From NCBI GenBank assembly GCA_021822495.1, contig JAKAQO010000002.1, forward strand, positions 159,044 to 223,043: a stretch of 64,000 nt of DNA, given 5' to 3'. Position numbers and translations under genes: made by a program. The stretch comes from a bacterium. GTDB lineage: Bacteria > Elusimicrobiota > Elusimicrobia > UBA1565 > UBA9628. Every line of letters starts with the position of its first letter. Position 1 is the first letter of the stretch. Under the pieces are notes generated by a model. The model ran no database searches. It was not told the DNA's origin and was given only the letters and a program-made list of their open reading frames with translations. Below are positions 18,351 through 26,427 of this stretch, piece by piece.

Positions 18351-19442
18351 ATGATTATCAATGAAATGGAAAAGGGCAATTTGGAAATAGACTTTTCTCG
18401 CACGAGCGCGCCGCCGCTTCTTCGAATCGAAAACATCGTCAAGCGCTTCGCCTCAACCCGCATACTCAACCAAGTTTCTCTGACCATTGAAAAAGGAGAG
18501 TTCGTCACATTCCTAGGGCCCTCCGGCGTCGGGAAAACGACGGCGCTCAGAATCATCGCGGGTTTTGAAAAACCGGATTCGGGACGCGTCTATTTATCGG
18601 GAGAAGACGTCACCGATCTTCCACCTTACCGGAGAAATCTCCATACCGTCTTTCAGCATTACGCGCTTTTCCCCCACTACGACGTCTTTAAAAATGTCGC
18701 GTTCTCTCTCGAACTCAAGAAATTCCCCAAGGATGAAATTAGGAAACGGACTCTTGAAGCCTTGGAATTGGTTCAGCTCTTGGGATTTGAACGCCGAAAG
18801 ACCGGCGAACTCTCAGGGGGACAGATGCAGAGAGTGGCTTTAGCCCGCGCTCTTGTTGGGCGCCCGGCGCTGCTTTTACTTGACGAACCGATGGGCGCTC
18901 TCGATTTTAAACTTAGAAAAATGATGCAGATAGAACTTAAGAACATCCAAAAAAAGCTCGGCATTTCCTTTATCTATGTCACCCACGATCAAGACGAGGC
19001 GTTAACGATGTCTGACCGCATCGCGGTATTTAACAATGGGCGGATAGAGCAGCTGGGAACGCCCCAGGAAATTTACGACCGTCCGCGAACGGCTTTTGTC
19101 GCGGAATTCGTGGGAACCGCCAATATCTTTTCCGAGAAAATCAGGGCCGCCGCGGGGCTGGGAAGCGAAAACGCGCTTTTTGCGGCGCGGCCGGAAAAAA
19201 TTTTGGTCCACAAAAATCCCGTTTGCTCCCCCCAAACGGTTTGTATTCCTTCAATTGTTATTGACACCGCCTACGCGGGTTCCGTTCGGCAAGTCTTTTT
19301 CAATCCGGAGAACGGAAACGGAAAGGCCTGGGTCGCCTATGCGGGAAACTCGGATTCTTTTTCTCCCGGAGACAAGGTCTGGGCTAAAATAAAAGTTGAA
19401 AATGTCATCAGCCTTTGCCAAAAAATCGAGGTCAATCAATGA
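18351..19442 (+). CDS. potA: Spermidine/putrescine-type ABC transporter ATPase, 363 aa
   Basis: ABC ATPase with Walker A GPSGVGKT, Q-loop FQHYALFPHYDV, signature LSGGQMQR, Walker B LLLLDEPMGA, H-loop YVTHDQDEA, and a C-terminal TOBE-like regulatory part (FAARPEKILV). This fits PotA of polyamine importers. The open frame extends upstream to 18168 but would overlap the divergent M23 gene, so I take ATG 18351 (MIINEMEKG); ATG 18366 is also possible, and neither has a clear SD. The stop overlaps the next ATG (ATGA). Confidence 0.9.
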   Translation: MIINEMEKGNLEIDFSRTSAPPLLRIENIVKRFASTRILNQVSLTIEKGEFVTFLGPSGVGKTTALRIIAGFEKPDSGRVYLSGEDVTDLPPYRRNLHTVFQHYALFPHYDVFKNVAFSLELKKFPKDEIRKRTLEALELVQLLGFERRKTGELSGGQMQRVALARALVGRPALLLLDEPMGALDFKLRKMMQIELKNIQKKLGISFIYVTHDQDEALTMSDRIAVFNNGRIEQLGTPQEIYDRPRTAFVAEFVGTANIFSEKIRAAAGLGSENALFAARPEKILVHKNPVCSPQTVCIPSIVIDTAYAGSVRQVFFNPENGNGKAWVAYAGNSDSFSPGDKVWAKIKVENVISLCQKIEVNQ

Positions 19443-20509
19443 AAAAATCTTATACCCGGCGTGAGTTTTTAGAACTCTCGGCTCTTGCGGCCGCCGGAGC
19501 GGCGGTTCTCCCGTCTCTTCTAATGGAAGCCTGTTCCAGCGGAAAGAATACGGTCAATTTTTTTAATTGGTCCCGTTATATCGCGCCGAATACTCTTCCC
19601 CGCTTCACCCAAAAAACCGGAATCAAGGTGAACTACGAAGAATTTTCAAGCGAGGACGCGATGTTTGCAAAACTTAAAAGCGGCGCGCAAGGCTATGATC
19701 TCGCCGTCGTCACCGATTACCTTGTTCCGAAATTCAAGGCCCTCGGCCTCATTGATGAATTTCCGGACGGATCGGTTCCCAACGCAAAAAATATCGCTCC
19801 TCATTTTCGCCGCCCTCCCTATGATCCCAGCGGCGCCTACGCCCTTCCCTATCTTTGGGGAACCACCGGAATCGGGTTTAACCGCTTGGATTTAAAAAAG
19901 CGGCCCGATTCCTGGCATGATCTTTGGAACCCGCTCTATGCGGGGAAAATATCGATGTTGGACGACGCCAGGGACTGCGTCGCCACCGCCCTTTTGATGC
20001 TCAATCGTCCCGAGGGGACGCAAGACCCGAAAATTTTAGACCAGGCCAAACAACTCCTTATTTCGCAGCGCCCGCTGGTTTATCAATACTCCAACGACAC
20101 CTACATTGATTCCCTTTCGGCGGGAAATGTGTTCTTAGCCATGGGCTGGTCGGGAGATGTCTTGCAGGCTTCCGAGGAAAATTCCCACATAGACTATACG
20201 ATCCCCAAGGAGGGAAGCTACCTTTGGGTGGACAATCTCTGCTTAATCCACAATTCACCACACAAAAAAGAAGCCCTCGAACTCGCCAATTATCTCCTTG
20301 AAGGCAAGGTCGCCGCCGACATCGCCAATTTTGTCCGCTACGCGACCCCCAACGCGGCCGCGCTTCCCCATATCGCGCCGAGTTTACTGCATGATCCGCG
20401 AATTTATCCAACTCCAACAATTAACCGACGCCTGCGATTTACCGCCATTATTAACGATGAGACCGAAAGAAAATGGAATCAAATTTGGATGGAGGTCAAG
20501 GCCGCTTAA
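19439..20509 (+). CDS. potD: Spermidine/putrescine-binding periplasmic protein, 356 aa
   Basis: Extracellular solute-binding protein family 1, PotD type. The N-terminus has a twin-arginine-like motif (YTRREFLELSA) and a hydrophobic stretch ending LMEACSS, a weak lipobox, so export by Tat as a lipoprotein is plausible. NFFNWSRYIAPNTLPRF and YALPYLWGTTGIGFN are typical of PotD/PotF proteins. It delivers polyamine or a related cation to PotBC. ATG 19439 overlaps the potA stop by 4 nt. Confidence 0.9.
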   Translation: MKKSYTRREFLELSALAAAGAAVLPSLLMEACSSGKNTVNFFNWSRYIAPNTLPRFTQKTGIKVNYEEFSSEDAMFAKLKSGAQGYDLAVVTDYLVPKFKALGLIDEFPDGSVPNAKNIAPHFRRPPYDPSGAYALPYLWGTTGIGFNRLDLKKRPDSWHDLWNPLYAGKISMLDDARDCVATALLMLNRPEGTQDPKILDQAKQLLISQRPLVYQYSNDTYIDSLSAGNVFLAMGWSGDVLQASEENSHIDYTIPKEGSYLWVDNLCLIHNSPHKKEALELANYLLEGKVAADIANFVRYATPNAAALPHIAPSLLHDPRIYPTPTINRRLRFTAIINDETERKWNQIWMEVKAA

Positions 20510-21396
20510 TGGAACAAAAACGCCTATCGCGGGAAAAATTTAGTTCTTGGCTCATTAGCGGCGCCGGAAATTCCCCGACCCATGTTCTCCTTTCCCCCGC
20601 TCTTTTTTGGATTCTGTTTTTTCTGGCCATTCCCGGGATATTCATTCTTCTCATCGGGTTCACCAAGCTCGGCCCCAATGAAAGCTGGGGATGGGTTTGG
20701 AGTACGGAAAATTTTAGAGAAGCCTTGAATCCTTTTTATTTGCCGCTGGTCATCCGAACCGTTTCCTACGCATTTTTAACGACGACAATCTGCCTGTTTT
20801 TGGGTTTTCCTCTGGCTTATTATATCAGCCAAGCGCCGCCTCAATACCGCGGAATATTGACGCTTCTCTTGATGTTTCCTTTTTGGACCTCGGTTCTGGT
20901 GACGATTTATTCCTGGCTTATCATTCTAGGGCGCGAAGGACTTTTAAACGGAGTTTTGATGCGAATGGAAATCATCAAGACCCCTATCCAATTTCTCAAC
21001 ACTCCTTTTTCTCTTTTGCTCGGACTGGTTTATTTCTACCTCCCGTTCATTGTTTTACCCCTCACGGCTTCTCTTGAGAAAATTCCCGGAAGTCTTCTTG
21101 AGGCGGCTTCCGATCTCGGCGCAAGACCTCTGACAAGGTTCATCAAGATCACCTGGCCTCTGGCCCGTCCCGGTATTTTTGCCGGATGCCTGTTGATTTT
21201 TATTCCCGCTCTTGGAGATTTCCTGACCGCGGAATTTCTGGGCGGCCCCAGGACGTATTTACTTGGGAATCTAATCGAAAACCAATTTCTTGCCTCTCAA
21301 AATTGGCCGTTTGGCGCGGCCTTGACCACGCTTTTGATTTTGTGGCTAAGCGCGGGGCTTTATTTTTACAACAATATCGAAAATAACCGCCTGTGA
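20509..21396 (+). CDS. potB: Polyamine ABC transporter permease 1, 295 aa
   Basis: Six hydrophobic segments and the ABC permease EAA loop EAASDLGARPLTRFIKITWP (about residues 201-220), which contacts the ATPase. It starts at ATG 20509, sharing one base with the potD stop (TAATG), with GGAGG 13 nt upstream. Its stop overlaps the GTG of the next permease gene. Confidence 0.9.
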   Translation: MEQKRLSREKFSSWLISGAGNSPTHVLLSPALFWILFFLAIPGIFILLIGFTKLGPNESWGWVWSTENFREALNPFYLPLVIRTVSYAFLTTTICLFLGFPLAYYISQAPPQYRGILTLLLMFPFWTSVLVTIYSWLIILGREGLLNGVLMRMEIIKTPIQFLNTPFSLLLGLVYFYLPFIVLPLTASLEKIPGSLLEAASDLGARPLTRFIKITWPLARPGIFAGCLLIFIPALGDFLTAEFLGGPRTYLLGNLIENQFLASQNWPFGAALTTLLILWLSAGLYFYNNIENNRL

Positions 21397-22169
21397 AAAA
21401 ACCAAACCCGCTGGCGATTTACGCTTCTGTAATTTACGGCTTTCTTTATCTTCCGCTCGCCGTGATGTTTGTTTTCTCTTTCGACAAGGCCCCCCGAAAC
21501 ATCGTCTGGACGGGTTGGACTGGAGAATGGTATCTTCATCTCTTTCACGACGCCGCCTTGTGGAAGTCTTTTTTGACCAGTCTTGGAGTCGCAATCACCG
21601 CCGCCGCTATTTCTTCTTTAATTGGGGTTTTCGCCGCCTATGCCCTCGCCGTGCGCCCGCGTTTTAAAGGCCGCGGAGCCTACTCGGCCTTGATTAATCT
21701 GCCCCTGATCATGCCGGAAATCGTCATGGGAGTCGGAATTTTAATCTTTTTCGTTAAAGCGCGCGTGCCGCTGGGTTTTTGGAGCTTGTCTTCCGCGCAC
21801 GCAATGATAACCCTTCCCTACACCGTGAGTCTTATCCGCGCGAGATTTCTTTCGCTGAGGGATTCTCAAATGGAGGAAGCCGCGCAAGATTTGGGCGCGA
21901 CCCCGTGGCAGGCTTTTGTCAAAATTACTCTCTCCTTGGCCAAGCCCGCGATACTCGGGGGCGCGCTTCTGGCTTTTACCATCAGCTTCGAGGATTTTAC
22001 GACGAGTTTTTTTATTTCGGGGATCGGGATTACGACCTTGCCGGTCAAGATTTATTCGATGATGAAGTTCGGGGTGACGCCGGAAATCAACGCCCTGTCC
22101 TCCATTCTCTTGGGACTCACCATCGCGGCCCTGATTTTCGACCGCATCCTTCTGCGCGAGAAAAGTTAA
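21393..22169 (+). CDS. potC: Polyamine ABC transporter permease 2, 258 aa
   Basis: Second permease of the importer; six membrane segments and EAA loop EEAAQDLGATPWQAFVKITL. The PotC-like ending includes ISFEDFTTSFFISG. GTG start at 21393 within the GTGA overlap with potB. Last gene of the four-gene potA-D-B-C order; it converges on the aldehyde dehydrogenase gene with a 25-nt gap in which no clear terminator is seen. Confidence 0.9.
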   Translation: MKKPNPLAIYASVIYGFLYLPLAVMFVFSFDKAPRNIVWTGWTGEWYLHLFHDAALWKSFLTSLGVAITAAAISSLIGVFAAYALAVRPRFKGRGAYSALINLPLIMPEIVMGVGILIFFVKARVPLGFWSLSSAHAMITLPYTVSLIRARFLSLRDSQMEEAAQDLGATPWQAFVKITLSLAKPAILGGALLAFTISFEDFTTSFFISGIGITTLPVKIYSMMKFGVTPEINALSSILLGLTIAALIFDRILLREKS

Positions 22170-22194
22170 ATCCGAAATTCAAAAAATTCGATCT

Positions 22195-23703
22195 TCACCC
22201 CTTGGTCTTGGACTTCCGAGCGATGGCGCCGCTTGGCTTATTTCCATTCCCATAGGGATACCACCAAGGCTTGTTTTCCTGTTCAAAATCCCAATGGACA
22301 TGCTTGGTCTGACGGAAAGCTTCCAAGCCTTCCTCTCCAAGCTCGCGATGTCCTCCCGTCGCTTTATAGCCCCCAAAAGGCCCCGCGTCATTATCCGTCA
22401 GCGGATCATTAATCCAAATAGTACCGGCTTGGACGTTCTCAAAAAACTTTTTTATTTTTTTGGAGTCATTGGTGTAGAGTACGGCGCCGAGACCGTAAAT
22501 GGTGTCATTGGCAAGAGCAATTGCCTCGTCGAAATCCTTATAGGTCATAATTGGACAAACAGGACCGAACGTCTCGTCGCGCATCACCCGCATGGAGCGC
22601 TCGACTCCAGTAAGGATGGTCGGCTCGTAAAAATATCCCTTCTTGAGATGTCCAGGGCGTTTGCCGCCAAAAATCGCCTTGGCTCCGCGCTTAATGGCAT
22701 CGGCTACGTGCGCCTCCACTTTTCTACGGTTCTCCGCTCCAATCATGGGTCCGATATCGGTATCTGGATTCATTCCCGGCCCGACAACAAGACCCTTGGT
22801 GAAGTCCGCTAGTTTTACGACAAATTCTTGGGCTATGGATTGGTGGACATAAATGCGTTCCGAGGACGTACACACTTGGCCCGCGTTTAAAAAAGCTGCC
22901 CAGGCGACCGCTCGGACAACGACCTCGATATCCGAATCTTCCGCTATCACGAAAGGGTCTTTGCCCCCAAGCTCGAGATGGCATTTTTTGACCATCTCCG
23001 CGCATATTTTAGCGATAGTTTTCCCCGTTTCAAGCGAACCCGTGAAGGCGACCATGGCTACGTCCGGGTGACGCACCAATGCGTCGCCGGCGGTTTCGCC
23101 GCGGCCAGTGACTATATTGACGACGCCGGAAGGCAAACAGTCAAAAATTGAGGAAAGCATAAGCGTCGAAAGAGGCGTTTGTTCCGCCGGTTTGATTACC
23201 ACGGTATTGCCGGCGGCCAAAGCCGGCGCAACTTTCCATGCAAGAAGAAGAATCGGATAGTTCCAAGGTATAATACAGCCAACTACCCCATAGGGCTCTT
23301 TGAGCACCATGGCAAGCTGACTCGATTCAACCGAAGGAATAACTCGGCCACGCGCATTGCGCTGCAATTCCGCATAATAGTCGAAACAGTTGACCACCCA
23401 TCCGATTTCATCGACATTTTCATTGAAAGGTTTTCCGCCTTCCAAGGTCATGACTTTGGCGATTTCCCTCGTCTTGACCTTGAACCGATGAGCGATTTCG
23501 TGGAGAAGCTCCGCCTTTTGATGGGCGGCGACTTCTTTCCACCAAGTGGGAAACGCCGTCTTCGCGGCCGCGACCGCGCGAAAAACGTCATCGCGGGTGG
23601 CGTCTGGAACTTCATCGATGATTTCTTCGTTTGCCGGATTAATAACGGGGATGGGTTTACCCCCGCTTTGGAAAGAACGATGGTTGATCCACAGCGTCTT
23701 CAT
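22195..23703 (-). CDS. NAD(P)-dependent aldehyde dehydrogenase, 502 aa
   Basis: ALDH superfamily, full length. Motifs: PWNYPILLLAWK, VIKPAEQTPLS, FTGSLETGK, catalytic Glu in LELGGKDPF, catalytic Cys in LNAGQVCTSSE, and FGPVCPIMTY. It is similar to betaine-aldehyde or gamma-aminobutyraldehyde dehydrogenases. Next to a polyamine importer, oxidation of an aminoaldehyde from putrescine or spermidine breakdown is a reasonable inference, though no aminotransferase or amine oxidase is nearby. ATG at 23701-23703 with GAGGAA upstream; 43 nt after the protease gene. Confidence 0.9.
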   Translation of the reverse strand: MKTLWINHRSFQSGGKPIPVINPANEEIIDEVPDATRDDVFRAVAAAKTAFPTWWKEVAAHQKAELLHEIAHRFKVKTREIAKVMTLEGGKPFNENVDEIGWVVNCFDYYAELQRNARGRVIPSVESSQLAMVLKEPYGVVGCIIPWNYPILLLAWKVAPALAAGNTVVIKPAEQTPLSTLMLSSIFDCLPSGVVNIVTGRGETAGDALVRHPDVAMVAFTGSLETGKTIAKICAEMVKKCHLELGGKDPFVIAEDSDIEVVVRAVAWAAFLNAGQVCTSSERIYVHQSIAQEFVVKLADFTKGLVVGPGMNPDTDIGPMIGAENRRKVEAHVADAIKRGAKAIFGGKRPGHLKKGYFYEPTILTGVERSMRVMRDETFGPVCPIMTYKDFDEAIALANDTIYGLGAVLYTNDSKKIKKFFENVQAGTIWINDPLTDNDAGPFGGYKATGGHRELGEEGLEAFRQTKHVHWDFEQENKPWWYPYGNGNKPSGAIARKSKTKG

Positions 23704-23746
23704 ATTAATTTTTTCCTCGAATTGTCCGGAAAAATAGCGCGGAAAA

Positions 23747-26242
23747 TTAAATTCTCGGCGCGCCGAAAATAATGGGCAGCGTCACGAAGACATTGCCTCG
23801 GCGGACAACCAAACTCGCCGGATCTCCGGGGCGGAGATGCACTAGGGCTTTCTCCAGAGAACGGAAATTCGGAGTGTTAATCACCATCGGCATTCCGCCA
23901 ATGGGAATCAAGATAACCCGCGCAATCACGTCCCCGGGCCGTAACTTGGCCGCGGCGGCGGGAGAGCCCGGGCGAACGGCGTCAATCTGAACGCCCTTGG
24001 CCGGGCGCAAAGAGGCGATAATTCCCAGATGGGCAAAGTCAATATTGCCGACGGCCTGATATTCCGAAACCGCGTCCAACAGCTCATTTGCGGCAATCGC
24101 AAATCCGATTCCAACCGAACCTCCCTCTTGAGCCGGCGTGTAAATCGCGACATCCATACCGACAAGTTCGCCCTTGGAATTTAAAAGCGGGCCGCCGGAA
24201 TTACCCGGGTTAATCGAGGCATCAGTCTGAATATAATCATAAAGAAATTCCGGGCCGTTTCCAAGACGGCTGACGATGCCCCGGCTGGCAGTAAGCCCCA
24301 CGTCATAAGGATATCCCAAGGCAATCACTTTATCCCCCATGACTGGAGCGGTTCTCGCAATGGAAATATACGGATAGTTTTGGCCGGCGGGCAAAGTTGG
24401 AAGCCTTAAAATCGCGATGTCTTTTTGATGGTCGATGGCCAAGACTTCGGCGACGCTGGGAATACCGTTAATTAAAATTTTCAAGGCCGTTCCGGGCGGG
24501 ACATCCCCCGCGACATGGGCATTGGTCAAAGCGATGCCGGAAGGCGAAATCAAATATCCGGTTCCGAGTCCTCGCCCATCTCCTGAATAGACCTTGAGAA
24601 CGGCGGGCTTCACTTTCTCAATAATTTGTTTGGGAGAAAGAGAGGGCAAATTACGCGGAGCCTCAGGCACGGAAAACTTTTCAATCGCGGGCACTTGCGC
24701 CACGATGGAAGGAACCGCTAACGTAACGGCGGGCAGCGCTAGGGAATTTACATTCGCGCGAAACTCGCTTCCAGAGATTCCAAGAGAAACGGCAATCAAA
24801 AGAGCCGGGATTAAAAATCTCACGCTTTGACGCAGCTTCCGAATATCCCATTGCCCTTTTTTAAATTTTTGATATAAGCTTTTCACGAACGCAAAACCCA
24901 AAACGCCCAGGGACGCGACGGCCAAGGTAATCCTATAGTCCTTAAAAACCGCCGGAGAAGCAAAATGAGACAACGCAATCCAGGTTCCCAAAAGCCAGAG
25001 AAAATTATAGGCGTAATGGGCGACCGTCGAAGAAATCAAGGATCGGCTACGGTAAACGACAAAAGACAAAGCCGCTCCCATCACGCCCAGTTGAGCTAAA
25101 ATCAAGGGATAAGCGCCCCAAGCCGCGAGATGGGCTTTGGCAAAAAGAACAGCCGAGGAACCCGCCGCGACAAAAAAGGCGTTAGAGGTTATTTTTTTCC
25201 CAATCCAGTTAAGAGCCTTGGGCAAGCGATTTTTAAGCGGAGAAAAGAAATCCGGCAACAAACTTAATTTTTTGGATATAAAATTAAAAGTTGGACGAGC
25301 CGCAGCCGCCGCCAGGAAAACGCCGCCAAATAAAAATCCGCGATAATGAATTTCCTCTAAAGCCGCTTTTGAAAATAATCCCCAGGAAAGAAAAGACCCC
25401 GCGTGAGCGTTCAAGGCCGCCATAATCTGAGCCGGCCCGTCGTGAATCAGAAGTTCCGCGTGCCCGGACTTTTGAAGAGCCTCCGGCGTAAGACCCAAGA
25501 GCCAGTTGAGCTTTAAATGGTTCACCCAGGCGGAATTTAAAATCTGGCTTATCGCATAAACGATTAAGTGCGAAATTCCTTGCATGATAAATCCCCACTT
25601 AAGGCCGTAGAGAATCTGGCCGCCGAGAGTCATCTTCTTATAGGACGGGCCGCCATAAGAATCCGGAACTTGAACTTCGGGGATGACGGAGTTAGGGACT
25701 GTCCCTGATTCCGCGCTAGGCCTCAAAGAGTTGACGGAATTGGGGACTGTCCCTAACTCCTTAACTCCAGCGCCCGCTTCCAACTTTCCCGTTCCAGCCT
25801 TTTCTCCGAAAAATCGATCAAGAAAACTTTTGGAAACCGCAAGATTTTTTCGCCCCAACGCCGCCTGAGTCTTTTTTTGAAATTTTTGGAAACCTTTTTT
25901 AAATGAATGGAGGGATTTTTCCTTGGAGCGAGATTTCGGAGCTCTCCCTAATTTCTTAAGTTTTTTCTCCGCTTTCGGCCAAAACCCTTCCTTCATTAAC
26001 ACAGAGGGCTTGGCTAATTCAACGGAAACGGAGATAGGGAGTGTCCCTATTTCCGCGTTAGGCATTAGGGAGTTGGAATTGACGTCCAGTGTCCCCATCT
26101 CGATAGGGGCATCATGTCCGGCATTTTCTTCCGCCCCAATTCCCGCCCACGCGAGCGGCGAAAGACTGCCCCAAATCAAGCTTAAGGATAAAATGAAAGA
26201 CAGCAGGGAGCGAAGATGAAAACGGGTTTTTAAAGAGTTCAT
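23747..26242 (-). CDS. CPBP intramembrane protease - HtrA/PDZ fusion protein, 831 aa
   Basis: Residues 1-33 are a signal peptide (LSFILSLSLIWGSLSPLAWA), followed by ~170 residues of basic, low-complexity pro-region. About 205-460 is a multi-pass CPBP (Rce1-like) domain with EEIHYRG (~296), FAKAH (~368) and HYAYN (~410), the three catalytic motifs. About 525-735 is a trypsin-like domain with His in LTNAHVAGD, Asp in HQKDIAIL and Ser in NPGNSGGP. About 740-831 is a PDZ domain. All catalytic residues of both proteases are present. The fusion of intramembrane and HtrA proteases is unfamiliar to me. Two palindromic repeats are inserted in frame in the pro-region. The ATG directly follows a -10 box, with no SD. 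Confidence 0.9.
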   Translation of the reverse strand: MNSLKTRFHLRSLLSFILSLSLIWGSLSPLAWAGIGAEENAGHDAPIEMGTLDVNSNSLMPNAEIGTLPISVSVELAKPSVLMKEGFWPKAEKKLKKLGRAPKSRSKEKSLHSFKKGFQKFQKKTQAALGRKNLAVSKSFLDRFFGEKAGTGKLEAGAGVKELGTVPNSVNSLRPSAESGTVPNSVIPEVQVPDSYGGPSYKKMTLGGQILYGLKWGFIMQGISHLIVYAISQILNSAWVNHLKLNWLLGLTPEALQKSGHAELLIHDGPAQIMAALNAHAGSFLSWGLFSKAALEEIHYRGFLFGGVFLAAAAARPTFNFISKKLSLLPDFFSPLKNRLPKALNWIGKKITSNAFFVAAGSSAVLFAKAHLAAWGAYPLILAQLGVMGAALSFVVYRSRSLISSTVAHYAYNFLWLLGTWIALSHFASPAVFKDYRITLAVASLGVLGFAFVKSLYQKFKKGQWDIRKLRQSVRFLIPALLIAVSLGISGSEFRANVNSLALPAVTLAVPSIVAQVPAIEKFSVPEAPRNLPSLSPKQIIEKVKPAVLKVYSGDGRGLGTGYLISPSGIALTNAHVAGDVPPGTALKILINGIPSVAEVLAIDHQKDIAILRLPTLPAGQNYPYISIARTAPVMGDKVIALGYPYDVGLTASRGIVSRLGNGPEFLYDYIQTDASINPGNSGGPLLNSKGELVGMDVAIYTPAQEGGSVGIGFAIAANELLDAVSEYQAVGNIDFAHLGIIASLRPAKGVQIDAVRPGSPAAAAKLRPGDVIARVILIPIGGMPMVINTPNFRSLEKALVHLRPGDPASLVVRRGNVFVTLPIIFGAPRI
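25688..25760. repeat. Palindromic element copy inside the CPBP-HtrA coding sequence (copy 1)
   Basis: 73 bp with perfect 12-bp inverted ends: GGAGTTAGGGAC (25688-25699) and GTCCCTAACTCC (25749-25760). It contains two GGGACTGTCCC cores 48 nt apart (25695, 25743). Read on the minus strand in frame, it encodes ELGTVPNS...ESGTVPNS. No stop is introduced. Confidence 0.8.
26030..26102. repeat. Palindromic element copy inside the CPBP-HtrA coding sequence (copy 2)
   Basis: A diverged copy of the element at 25688-25760. Cores start at 26037 (GGGAGTGTCCC) and 26085 (TCCAGTGTCCC), again 48 nt apart, and TTCCGCG(C/T)TAGGC between the cores is shared by both copies. The minus strand encodes EMGTLDVNS...AEIGTLPIS in frame. 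More mutated than copy 1, hence probably older. Confidence 0.7.
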
Positions 26243-26248
26243 GCCGCT

Positions 26249-26296
26249 ATTGTAAGATTCTTTCGCCGAAAAGAAATGGGTCCAAAGGCCTAGAAA
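26249..26296 (-). promoter_or_regulatory. Promoter with AGGCCTTTGGACCC upstream box (CPBP-HtrA gene)
   Basis: Minus strand: TTTCTAGGCCTTTGGACCC ending at 26278, exactly 23 nt, TACAAT (26254-26249), then 6 nt to the ATG. Box, spacing and -10 match the M1 peptidase promoter at 14522-14569. A third related box (CAAAGGACCTAG) lies at 26306-26317. Confidence 0.6.
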
Positions 26297-26340
26297 TTAA
26301 ACGGCAAAGGACCTAGAAGGAGTGGGTCTAAAAATGTTAT

Positions 26341-26391
26341 CAGGCCTAGGCCCTTTGGCGCTATACGTCTTATAAGAAAACATGGAATAAT
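26341..26391 (+). promoter_or_regulatory. Putative divergent promoter with CCTAGGCCCTTTGG box (ChaN-like gene)
   Basis: Plus strand: CAGGCCTAGGCCCTTTGGCG at 26341-26360, then ~24 nt to AATAAT (26386-26391). This resembles the box of the two protease promoters but with one extra C and a less exact -10. About 30 nt of leader with a GGAG follow. Confidence 0.4.
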
Positions 26392-26427
26392 ACGTAAGGA
26401 ATACGAAATAGCAATGGAGCCATGCAA

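Noticed and set aside
22170-22194. Terminator between the potC-like and aldehyde dehydrogenase genes
   Set aside because: Only a weak GAATTTC-like symmetry with no GC-rich stem was found.
23179-23772. 197-codon open frame on the plus strand
   Set aside because: Antisense of the aldehyde dehydrogenase; no recognisable domain and the opposite frame has all ALDH motifs.
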